21,344 nucleotides of DNA from Lachnospiraceae bacterium UBA3638. GTDB lineage: Bacteria; Bacillota; Clostridia; Lachnospirales; Lachnospiraceae. The position numbers were made by a program, and so were the translations under genes. The first letter of the stretch is position 1. Each line of letters starts with the position of its first letter. The notes under the pieces were generated by a model. That model saw nothing but the letters and a program-made list of their open reading frames with translations. It was not told the origin of the DNA and searched no databases. The stretch is taken from NCBI GenBank assembly GCA_002373595.1, contig DFKT01000076.1:1-21344 (forward strand), written 5' to 3'. This document shows positions 8,352-17,200 of this stretch, piece after piece.

Positions 8352-9290
8352 ATGGATATTTCCGTAGTAATACCGGTATTCGGATGTCCCGGAGCGATAC
8401 CGGACCTGTGCAGGAGACTTAATGAGAGCCTCACGCAGATGAAAGTGAGTTATGAAATCATCCTTGTCGATGATTGCGATAAGATGGGTTCGTGGGAGAA
8501 GGTTGAAGCCGCCGCCAGAGCAGACAGCCGTGTGAAGGCTATAGGTCTTGCCAGGAACAGCGGACAGGGACATGCCATCACTGCCGGCATAGCCGCATCC
8601 AAGGGTGATTGGATCGTGACGATGGACTGCGATCTTCAGGATGCTCCCGAGAAGATCCATATACTCTATGACAAGGTAAGAGAGGAGAATCTTGATGTCG
8701 TTTTCGTAAGAAGACAAAAGAGAAAGGATCCTCTCATCACCAGAGCTTTTTCGAGACTGTTCCACAGGATATTCAGCTACCTGTCACAGCTTCCCTTTGA
8801 TTATGAACTCGGCACATATCTCATCGCTTCGAGGAGAAGTGCGGATTATTTTGTAAGATCAAAGGACAGAGGAAGGGACTTTACGATGTATCTCGTATGG
8901 CTCGGCCTTCCCCATGCATTTGTCGAATTCGAACATGAAAACAGATTTGAAGGAAAGTCGTCATATACTTTTGCGCGCAAGTGGAAATATGCTGTCGGAG
9001 TTATGACCACATTCTCCAACAAGATACTGGACATCCCGATCAGGTTCGGATTGTTCTGTGCATTTTTGTCACTCCTTTATATCATCTATGCACTGGTTCA
9101 GTATTTCGCATTTAACGGAAACCCCGAAGGATGGACCACGCTCGCAGCTGCGGTATTTTTCTTCGGAGGTCTCATACTTTCTACGCTCGGCATTATAGGG
9201 GTTTATCTCGGAAACGTATTTGATGTGACCAAGGACAGACCTCTGTATATCGTTAGAGAAACCATCAACCTGGAAGAAGACAAAGGCTGA
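8352..9290 (+). CDS. GtrB/DPM1-like GT2, polyprenyl-phosphate glycosyltransferase
   Basis: This 312-residue GT2 enzyme has a catalytic domain on the cytoplasmic face and two C-terminal membrane helices (about 231-254 and 263-289), the standard layout of GtrB/ArnC/YkcC-type proteins. It transfers a sugar from UDP- or GDP-sugar to undecaprenyl phosphate. Visible motifs are ISVVIPVFG, LARNSGQGHAITAGI, DCDLQDAPE (92-97, the D-x-D-LQD metal site), and the basic RFEGKSSYTFARKW segment that contacts the lipid phosphate in this family. The usual VDDgS motif is altered to VDDCDKMGSWE. GGGAG at 8338-8342 is nine bases from the ATG, and the gap to the GT-C-like gene is three bases. The pairing suggests one lipid-sugar donor system. 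A GtrA-type small flippase, often the third partner, is absent here. Confidence 0.9.
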   Translation: MDISVVIPVFGCPGAIPDLCRRLNESLTQMKVSYEIILVDDCDKMGSWEKVEAAARADSRVKAIGLARNSGQGHAITAGIAASKGDWIVTMDCDLQDAPEKIHILYDKVREENLDVVFVRRQKRKDPLITRAFSRLFHRIFSYLSQLPFDYELGTYLIASRRSADYFVRSKDRGRDFTMYLVWLGLPHAFVEFEHENRFEGKSSYTFARKWKYAVGVMTTFSNKILDIPIRFGLFCAFLSLLYIIYALVQYFAFNGNPEGWTTLAAAVFFFGGLILSTLGIIGVYLGNVFDVTKDRPLYIVRETINLEEDKG

Positions 9291-9320
9291 CTCGGTTATA
9301 TTTGAGGGCCATAGGCCGGA

Positions 9321-9325
9321 AAGGA
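9321..9325 (+). promoter_or_regulatory. Ribosome site fixing the arabinofuranosidase start
   Basis: AAGGA lies six bases before the ATG at 9332. A longer in-frame TTG at 9302 has no suitable site and would add ten residues not expected in the family, so ATG 9332 is preferred. Confidence 0.7.
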
Positions 9326-9331
9326 ACATTT

Positions 9332-10840
9332 ATGCTCAAACTCTATGTAAATCCCGGAAATAAGAAAGGACATATCCGTCCCGAACTGCAGGGACATTTC
9401 TCGGAGCATCTCGGAAGATGCATATACGAGGGACTCTATGTCGGAGAGAATTCCGATATTCCCAATGAGAACGGAATGAGAAAGGATGTTGTAAACGCTC
9501 TTAAAGAGCTGAAGGTACCCGTACTCAGATGGCCCGGCGGATGCTTTGCCGATGAGTATCACTGGAAGGACGGCATCGGACCCAAGGAGACCCGCAAGCG
9601 TATGGTCAATACCCATTGGGGCGGAGTAGTAGAGGACAACAGCTTCGGTACCAACGAGTTCATGGAACTCTGCAGACAGCTCGGATGTAAGACCTATGTA
9701 AATGGTAATGTGGGAAGCGGCACTGTGCAGGAGATGAGCGAGTGGGTTGAGTATATGACCTTTGACGGTGTATCCCCCATGGCTGAACTCAGAAAGAAGA
9801 ACGGAGCCGAGAAGCCCTGGAAGGTTGATTATTTCGGAGTAGGAAACGAGAACTGGGGATGCGGAGGAAATATGCTCCCTGAGTACTACGGACATCTCTA
9901 TCGCAGATATCAGACCTATGTGCGTACCTATGACTGGGAGAGACCTATTGCAAAGATCTGCTGCGGATCGAATGCTGCGGATTATGAGTGGGAAGATACC
10001 GTACTTAAGACCTGCTTCAAGGGCGCGGAGCCTCAGCACGGATTTATGGATGGCATATCACTCCACTATTACACTGTTCCCGGTCCCTGGGAGTGCAAGG
10101 GATCCGCGCTCGATTTCGATGAGAAGAGATGGTATCTCACACTCAAGAAGACACTCTTCATGGAAGAACTTGTTACCAAACAGATCGCGATCCTTAACAG
10201 ATATGACAAGGACCACAAGGTTGGTCTCGTAGTTGATGAGTGGGGCACCTGGTACGATGTCGAGAAGGGTACCAACCCCGGATTCCTCTATCAGCAGAGT
10301 ACTATGAGAGATGCTCTTGTGGCAGGTATCAATCTCAATATATTCAACAAGCATTGCGACCGCATCATAATGGCCAACATCGCTCAGATGGTCAACGTGC
10401 TCCAGGCTGTCATCCTTACCGATAAGGAGAAGATGGTCAAGACCCCGACCTACCACGTATTCAAGATGTACAACGTTCATCAGGATGCCGATCTTATCGA
10501 CAGCTTCATTGAGACCGAGGAAGTCGGACTTGAGAAAGAGTATATGGTTCCCTGCATCACCGAGTCGGCTTCTGTCGCTAAGGACGGCAAAATCAATGTC
10601 ACTCTTACCAATCTCTCGATCGACAAGGATTATGAGATAGAGAGCATATTCACGGATACGGAAGTAAAGAGTGTGGAAGCTGAGATCGTGACCGGAGAGA
10701 TCCATGATCACAACAATTTCACCGATCCCGAGAGGATCGTTATCAGGAAGTTTGACGGCGAGTTAAAAATTGTCGATGGCTCAAAGGTTAAATTCACGAT
10801 GCCTGCAGCCAGCGTTATGAAGCTTACACTCACTGTATAA
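9332..10840 (+). CDS. GH51 alpha-L-arabinofuranosidase, cytoplasmic
   Basis: This 502-residue retaining glycoside hydrolase removes terminal alpha-L-arabinofuranose from arabinoxylan or arabinan oligosaccharides. It has no signal peptide, so it acts on imported oligosaccharides. The length fits intracellular GH51 enzymes such as AbfA of Geobacillus. Landmarks are the N-terminal HFSEHLGRCIYEG, VLRWPGGCFADEYHW, the acid/base glutamate E173 in VDYFGVGNENWGCGG, and the nucleophile E303 in LVVDEWGTWYD. SLHYYTVPGPW lies between them, and the C-terminal beta domain runs from about 370. Spacing of the two glutamates matches the family. It begins 41 bases after the glycosyltransferase block with no clear terminator or promoter between, and is the first of four glycan-degrading genes. 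Confidence 0.96.
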   Translation: MLKLYVNPGNKKGHIRPELQGHFSEHLGRCIYEGLYVGENSDIPNENGMRKDVVNALKELKVPVLRWPGGCFADEYHWKDGIGPKETRKRMVNTHWGGVVEDNSFGTNEFMELCRQLGCKTYVNGNVGSGTVQEMSEWVEYMTFDGVSPMAELRKKNGAEKPWKVDYFGVGNENWGCGGNMLPEYYGHLYRRYQTYVRTYDWERPIAKICCGSNAADYEWEDTVLKTCFKGAEPQHGFMDGISLHYYTVPGPWECKGSALDFDEKRWYLTLKKTLFMEELVTKQIAILNRYDKDHKVGLVVDEWGTWYDVEKGTNPGFLYQQSTMRDALVAGINLNIFNKHCDRIIMANIAQMVNVLQAVILTDKEKMVKTPTYHVFKMYNVHQDADLIDSFIETEEVGLEKEYMVPCITESASVAKDGKINVTLTNLSIDKDYEIESIFTDTEVKSVEAEIVTGEIHDHNNFTDPERIVIRKFDGELKIVDGSKVKFTMPAASVMKLTLTV

Positions 10841-10864
10841 AAAAGCGCATGAAAGAGGGACTTT

Positions 10865-13135
10865 ATGAGCGCCTGTATCACTGTAGACAAGGACAAAAGG
10901 ATATATAAGATCGATACGCCGAATACGAGTTATGTGTTGGGGATCTTTGATGATGAAGGATTCCCGGGACATATCTATTACGGCGAGAGGATTCCCGATA
11001 CGGATGTGGCATATCTCGCGAGATGCAGCGAGTATGCTTTTATGCCTTCCGTCAATCCGAGGGACAGAAGTTCCTTTATGGACAGGTTCGCATTCGAATA
11101 TCCCGGAAACGGTGTGGGAGATTTCAGAGAGGGCGCGATACTTGTCAAGGATGCGAAGGGACATGAGTGCACACAGCTTACCTTTGTAAGTGACAGGATC
11201 TATGACGGCAAGCCTGAACTCAAAGGACTTCCGCAGACATTTGGATATATCTCATCCGGAAAAACAAAGAACGATAAGTACGCGCACAGTCTCGAACTTG
11301 AACTTGCAGACCCCGTTACGGGTCTCAGAGTATTTGTGACATATTCTGTCTATGATGACAGCGACGCTATCGTAAGGAGTGTAAGGATCATCAATTCATC
11401 CCCGGCAGATATGATCCTCGAGAAGGCAATGTCCTTTGCGATGGATATGGATTCGGATGATTATGAACTCATCACTCTTCACGGCTCATGGGCGAGGGAG
11501 CGCATGATAGACAGACGTCCCATGGGTTACGGCAAGACGAGTGTAGGTTCGATAAGAGGAGAGTCCTCTCATCAGGAGCACCCCTTTATGGCACTGGTAT
11601 CCAAAGATGCCGATCAGGACAGAGGGAATGCCTACGGATTCAGTTTCGTCTATTCCGGCAACTTCCTTGCGCAGGTCGAGAAGTCACAGTTTGATTCCTT
11701 AAGAGTGATGATGGGAATCAACCCGCATAATTTCGAATGGAGACTTGGTCCCGGTGAAGAGTTCCCGGCACCCGAAGTTGTCAGTGTTTATTCGCATGAC
11801 GGAATAGGCGGGATGACCAGATCGTTCCATGATCTGTTCAGAAACCATCTGATCAGAAGCCCCTATCTTCACAGGGAGCGCCCGATACTCATAAACAATT
11901 GGGAAGCAACATATTTCGATTTCAATACCGATAAGCTGATCGCTATCGCAAAGGAAGCAAAGGCTCGCGGCATTGAGATGCTCGTCATGGATGACGGCTG
12001 GTTCGGCAAGAGGGACGATGATAATTCGGGTCTCGGAGACTGGACCGTAAATGAGAAAAAACTCCCCGGCGGACTGGAAAGACTTGTCAGTGAAGTAAAT
12101 AAGATCGGCCTTAAGTTCGGCATATGGATGGAACCGGAGATGGTAAGTCCCGATTCAGACCTGTACAGAGCTCATCCGGAGTGGGCTATTGCTGTGCCGG
12201 ACAGAGATCCGTGCCGTGCGAGAAATCAGTACGTCTTAGATCTTTCCGATCCGGAAGTCGAAGAGTATGTATGGAACGCGATTTCGTCGGTACTGCATAG
12301 CGCCAATATAGAATATCTCAAATGGGATATGAACAGACAGCTCACAGACCTTGGGAGTGCGTGCCTGTCGGATACCACACAGGGAGAGCTTTCCCACAGA
12401 TACATGCTTGCGGTGTACAGACTGCAGGAGAGACTGGTTAATGAATTCCCCGAACTTCTCCTCGAGAACTGCTCCGGAGGAGGAGCGAGATTCGATCCCG
12501 GTATGCTGTATTACGGACCGCAGATCTGGTGCTCGGATGATACCGATGCGATAGAGAGATTAAAGATCCAGGAAGGAACCGCCATAGTATATCCGCTCTG
12601 CTCTATGGGGGCACATGTCTCCGACTGTCCCAATCATGCGCTCGGAAGGATCACACCTTTTGAGACAAGAGGTCATGTGGCACTTGCGGGTACTTTCGGA
12701 TATGAACTGGATATCACCGGGATAAGCGAGAGGGAGAGGGATCTGATCCCTGAGCAGGTAAAGGATTATCACAGATTCTCGGGACTCGTGAGGGACGGCG
12801 ATTATTACAGGCTTGCATCGTATTCTGAGAACGGAATGTATGACTGCTGGGAGGTCGCATCCAAGGACGGAAAAGAAGCACTGATAACATATGTGCAGGT
12901 CCCCGCTAAAGTAAATGCCGGCAGCAGGAGGATATTCCCCAAGGGATTGTGCGATGATAAAAAGTATATCATAAAGCAGATCTTCCCGGATGAGAAGCAG
13001 GTATTCCCTTCGGAGAAGGACGGCGAAAATGACATGCAGCCCCTTGCCGGAGAGACTCTTATGAAGACAGGTATCCTTATAAAGAATCAATGGGGAGATT
13101 ACAAAAGCGTATTATTGCAGATAATTCAGGCATAA
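10865..13135 (+). CDS. GH36 alpha-galactosidase, cytoplasmic
   Basis: This 756-residue enzyme hydrolyses terminal alpha-1,6-galactose from galactomannan side chains, raffinose-family sugars or melibiose. The length and layout match GH36 subgroup I tetrameric enzymes: an N-terminal beta-sandwich (about 1-320), a (beta/alpha)8 barrel (about 335-660) and a C-terminal beta domain. Visible barrel motifs are NNWEATYFDF (344-353), MLVMDDGWFG (372-381) and KFGIWMEPEMVSP. The nucleophile is D488 in LKWDMNR and the acid/base is D558 in WCSDDTDAIERLKIQ. The 70-residue separation equals that in characterised lactobacillus MelA. No signal peptide is present. GAGG at 10855-10858 is six bases before the ATG, 24 bases after the GH51 stop. 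Beside a GH130 phosphorylase it most likely debranches galactosylated mannooligosaccharides. Confidence 0.96.
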   Translation: MSACITVDKDKRIYKIDTPNTSYVLGIFDDEGFPGHIYYGERIPDTDVAYLARCSEYAFMPSVNPRDRSSFMDRFAFEYPGNGVGDFREGAILVKDAKGHECTQLTFVSDRIYDGKPELKGLPQTFGYISSGKTKNDKYAHSLELELADPVTGLRVFVTYSVYDDSDAIVRSVRIINSSPADMILEKAMSFAMDMDSDDYELITLHGSWARERMIDRRPMGYGKTSVGSIRGESSHQEHPFMALVSKDADQDRGNAYGFSFVYSGNFLAQVEKSQFDSLRVMMGINPHNFEWRLGPGEEFPAPEVVSVYSHDGIGGMTRSFHDLFRNHLIRSPYLHRERPILINNWEATYFDFNTDKLIAIAKEAKARGIEMLVMDDGWFGKRDDDNSGLGDWTVNEKKLPGGLERLVSEVNKIGLKFGIWMEPEMVSPDSDLYRAHPEWAIAVPDRDPCRARNQYVLDLSDPEVEEYVWNAISSVLHSANIEYLKWDMNRQLTDLGSACLSDTTQGELSHRYMLAVYRLQERLVNEFPELLLENCSGGGARFDPGMLYYGPQIWCSDDTDAIERLKIQEGTAIVYPLCSMGAHVSDCPNHALGRITPFETRGHVALAGTFGYELDITGISERERDLIPEQVKDYHRFSGLVRDGDYYRLASYSENGMYDCWEVASKDGKEALITYVQVPAKVNAGSRRIFPKGLCDDKKYIIKQIFPDEKQVFPSEKDGENDMQPLAGETLMKTGILIKNQWGDYKSVLLQIIQA

Positions 13136-13168
13136 AGATAAAAACGAAATGTAAAAGGAGATTTAAAC

Positions 13169-14194
13169 ATGAGTGAACTTAAAATGCTCGGATGCCCCGA
13201 TGTACCCAACATGCCCTGGCAGGAGAAGCCTGCCGATCTCAAGGGCGCTCCCGTATGGAGATATACGGACAACCCGATAATCAGGAGGAATCCTCTCGAG
13301 AATGTTGCCAGGATCTTCAACAGTGCTGTAGTTCCCTATGAAGGAAAGTTCATAGGTGTATTCAGAGGAGAGCAGACCAACGGTATTCCTTTCATCTATC
13401 TCGGCAGAAGTGATGATGCGATAAACTGGACTTTCGATCCCAAGCCCATTCCTTTCAAAAATGAGAAGGGCGAAGATTTCATGCCCATATATGCATATGA
13501 TCCCAGACTCGTTAAGGTAGAGGATACATACTATGTGATCTGGTGTCAGGACTTCTACGGCGCTTCGATCGGTATGGCTAAGACCACCGATTTCAAGACT
13601 TTCACGAGACTTGAGAATCCGTTCATTCCTTTCAACAGAAATGCGGTACTTTTCCCGAGAAAGATCAATGGCAATTTTGTACTTCTCTCGAGACCTTCGG
13701 ATTCCGGACATACTCCTTTCGGAGATATATTCCTTTCCGAGAGCCCCGATCTTGTATATTGGGGGAAGCACAGACATGTTATGAGCAAAGGAAACGAGTG
13801 GTGGGAGTCTCTCAAGATCGGAGGAGGAGCCGCACCCATCGAGACTACCGAGGGCTGGCTGCTTTTCTATCACGGTGTAAGCGGCACCTGCAACGGATAT
13901 GTATACTCGATAGGAGGCGCGATCCTCGATATCGACAGTCCTTCCAAGGTTCTCTACAGATGTGAGAACTTCCTTCTTACACCTGAGACGGATTATGAGG
14001 AGAGAGGATTTGTTCCCAATGTCACATTCCCCTGCGCTACGATCCACGATCCCGCTACGGGACGCATCGCACTATACTACGGATGCGCAGACAGTTATGT
14101 ATCGCTTGCGTTTACGACTCTTGAAGATGTCGTTAAGTACATCAAGGATCACTCCGTTGTCAACACTACGGATACGGAGATCGGCATCAGATAA
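13169..14194 (+). CDS. GH130 beta-1,4-mannooligosaccharide phosphorylase (RaMP2-like)
   Basis: This 341-residue cytoplasmic enzyme is of the five-bladed propeller family GH130. It cleaves beta-mannosyl bonds with phosphate to give alpha-mannose 1-phosphate and a shortened acceptor. The N-terminal VPNMPWQEKPAD, WRYTDNPIIRR and IFNSAVVPY resemble Ruminococcus albus RaMP2 (subfamily 2), as do PFNRNAVLFPRK, SRPSDSGHTPFGDIF and GWLLFYHG further on. The catalytic aspartate is D111 in YAYDPRL. RaMP2-type enzymes prefer mannooligosaccharides over mannosylglucose, but specificity cannot be proved from sequence. Phosphorolysis saves one ATP per bond compared with hydrolysis. A strong AAAGGAG (13154-13160) sits eight bases before the ATG. 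The epimerase and mannosylglucose phosphorylase of the known mannan pathway are not in the window. Confidence 0.92.
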   Translation: MSELKMLGCPDVPNMPWQEKPADLKGAPVWRYTDNPIIRRNPLENVARIFNSAVVPYEGKFIGVFRGEQTNGIPFIYLGRSDDAINWTFDPKPIPFKNEKGEDFMPIYAYDPRLVKVEDTYYVIWCQDFYGASIGMAKTTDFKTFTRLENPFIPFNRNAVLFPRKINGNFVLLSRPSDSGHTPFGDIFLSESPDLVYWGKHRHVMSKGNEWWESLKIGGGAAPIETTEGWLLFYHGVSGTCNGYVYSIGGAILDIDSPSKVLYRCENFLLTPETDYEERGFVPNVTFPCATIHDPATGRIALYYGCADSYVSLAFTTLEDVVKYIKDHSVVNTTDTEIGIR

Positions 14195-14218
14195 GTATTG
14201 TATAACCCGGAGAAAGAT

Positions 14219-17200
14219 ATGATCAGAAAGAACTTAAAAAGGATAGTCGCGATAGCCTTATGTGCCGCTCTTGTTATGGGTGGATGCGGCAAGAAAGAAG
14301 CTCCCGCGCCCGCAGTTACGGAAGACCAAAGCACGGACAATGCGGACGACAAGACAGAGGATAAGGAAGAAGCGAAGGATCCCGCAGAGGATGAGAGCAG
14401 GGACAGCGAGCCCGAAAAAGATACTGACGGAGGACAGACCATGACGGTTTCCGGAAATAATACTGCGGGAGTATTCACGGCTAAGGATGTGCCTGATAAG
14501 CCCGTATTCGATCTTGTAAGGGATATGAAGGTGGGCTTTAGTCTCGGCAATACTTTTGATGCTTGGGGATACAAAGCGTCATCACCCAATGATATCGGAT
14601 GCGAGACCTACTGGCAGAAGGCCAAGACGACCCGGTCTATGGTAGAGGACATCCACAATGCCGGATTCCAGACACTTAGGCTTCCTGTCAGCTGGCACGA
14701 TCATATTGATGCTAATGACAAGATACATTCAGGATGGCTCGCCAGAGTGCATGAGGTTGTCGACTGGGCTATTGATGAAGGAATGTATGTGATCATCAAT
14801 ATCCATCACGACGATCAGGAGTCTTTCGGATGTGTCTATGTCGATAATGCTCATTATGACAGATCGAAGGCATATGTTGAGCATATCTGGACACAGCTCG
14901 CAGAGGAATTCAGGGATTACGATGAGCATCTCATATTTGAATCCTTAAATGAGCCCAGACTTGCAGGGACCGATTATGAGTGGAATTATGTAGCGGATGC
15001 ACCTGAGTGTATCGAGGCTTCCGAGTGCATCAACAAGCTCAATCAGGTATTTGTGGATACCGTGAGAAAGAGCGGAGGCAATAATGCCAAAAGATTCCTC
15101 ATGGTTCCCGGCTACGGCGGAAGCGTCGGAGGAGTATGTTCCGATGCGTTTAAGATGCCGACCGATCCTGCGGGAGAGGATATGATCATGCTCGAGACGC
15201 ATGCATATATCCCTTATGCTTTTGCACTTTCGGATGATATGAATGCCAAGTCTTTCAGCTCGGAGAATGCTGAGGACAGACAGGTTATAGATGATTCTCT
15301 CGAAGCTCTGTATACGAAATTCGTTTCAAACGGTATACCCGTTATCATGGACGAATTCGGAGCAAGAGACAAAGATAATATAGCAGCGAGAGCGGACTTC
15401 GCAGGATATTATGTGGCAAAAGCCAGAGAAAACGGCATCACCTGTGCATGGTGGGACAATAATAATTTCACCGGAACGGGTGAACTCTTTGGTATATATG
15501 ACAGGGCAGCAGGTTCATTAAAGTTCCCTGAGATAGTTGATGCGATAATGGCCAATTGTAACACTGCCGGAGTGGAGCCTCTAAAGGCAGCATATTCCGA
15601 TGAGTTTAAGATCGGTGTGGCGGTACAGGCGATAAGTCACTGGAATGATAGGACGGCTGAGATAGGCAATCCCGACAAGGAGAGATTCATAAGGGATACC
15701 TTTAACAGCATGACATTCGGCAATGAATTAAAGCCTGCTTACAATTTCGATCCGACTTCACCGACACTGTTTAAGATCGACCGCTCTGCAGCAGAACTCC
15801 TCGCTTGGGCTAAGGAAAACCGTATGCCCGTAAGAGCGCATGTGCTCGTATGGCACAGCCAGGTAGATGTTTCGATATTTGCGAAGGACTTCAAAGCTAC
15901 CGAAAACGGAAAGGCTACGAAGGATTGGAATGCCAAGCTTGATGAGGAATGTCTCGTAGACAGGGACACTCTCGTAGAGAGACTTAAGACTTATATCTAC
16001 GGTGCAATGGAATATGTATATGCAAACGGATATGCGGACACCGTCTATGCGTGGGATGTTGTGAACGAGGCTATAGACGAGAACGGTCCCGACGGATACA
16101 GGGAGAGCTATTGGTACAAGATAATAGGCCCCGAGTTTTTGTATTACAGTTTCCTTTTCGCAAGGGAGGCTGAAGTTAAGTATTCACAGCAGTATGCTGC
16201 GGATTACGGACTCGATCCCAAGGGAGATCTCTCATCCATAAGAGGAAAGCTTTTCTATAATGATTACAATGAATGGTATGAGAAGAGAGTGGAGACCGCG
16301 ATAAGATTCTGCTCCGAGGATGTCTTCAATAAAGACCGGAGCATGGTAAAGAGCGATGTCATCGGAAAGTATGCCGCACAGGGAGGAAAGACAGCCCCCG
16401 CGGGAACCATATTAGGCGACGGACTCATAGACGGTATAGGACTCCAGGGACATCTCGACTCATCCGAGAATATCGAGAGATATATGAAGGCGGTAAGAGC
16501 ATATGGAGAGGTATTCCCTGAGCTTCATGTGACGGAGCTCGATGTCGGAGAGAAGGGTAATCTCTCGACTGCCAACGGAAGGAAAGCTGCCGAGTACGAT
16601 CAGGGTAAGTTCTATTATGACTACTTCACAGGACTGATGGAGGAAAAGAGAAACGGCGCCAATATCACGAGCGTAACCCTCTGGGGACTTACCGATGATT
16701 CCTCATGGAGAAAGGATACTGCGCCTCTTATCCTCAGAGGAAATCTCACGCCCAAAGCTTCATACCTGGCTATGGTACAGGCGGCAAAGGGTATCCCTAT
16801 GGACATTGAAGTGACCGAGACCGAAAGGGATGCTTCCGACCTTGTGATGGATTTTGAGATGAAGGACGGAGAGAGCCTGGATATCGATCTGGCAGAGTAT
16901 GGTATCTCCAGCCGTGGTGCCGGACATCAGTCGGTTATCAAGAGAAATGCAAATGAGAATCATACTCCCGATAAGAAGATGGGAATGTCTCTCTCAGTAG
17001 TAAGAGAAGCCAAAGACGCGACCGTTGCCATAGACATCGGACGCTTCATAGGAAATACTGTCGAGATAGAGCTCTATGTCAAGACAAAGGATGCCACCGT
17101 TATGATGGGAATCGACGGAGGAGAGAGCGTGGAGCTTGCCAGAGAGTCATCTAACGGAGACTGGGTACTTCTCAAAGGCAGAGCGGAACTCGGCGAGGGC

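Noticed and set aside
7734-8765. A 343-residue open frame on the minus strand
   Set aside because: It lies antisense to two convincing glycosyltransferase genes, has no ribosome site or family motif, and its composition is what the complement of AGA/GAT-rich coding sequence gives. Other long minus-strand frames (2545-3426, 9296-10039, 13163-14047, 18560-19381) are the same kind of shadow.
9297-9302. TATATT as the -10 box of a promoter for the GH51 gene
   Set aside because: No -35-like hexamer lies 16-18 bases upstream. A promoter in this region is plausible biologically but not supported by sequence.
9307-9317. GGCC-ATA-GGCC palindrome between the GT2 and GH51 genes as a terminator
   Set aside because: The stem is only four pairs and is not followed by a T-run; it sits directly before the ribosome site.
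10836-10841. TATAAA as a promoter -10 box before the GH36 gene
   Set aside because: It overlaps the GH51 stop codon and has no recognisable -35 box at the right distance.
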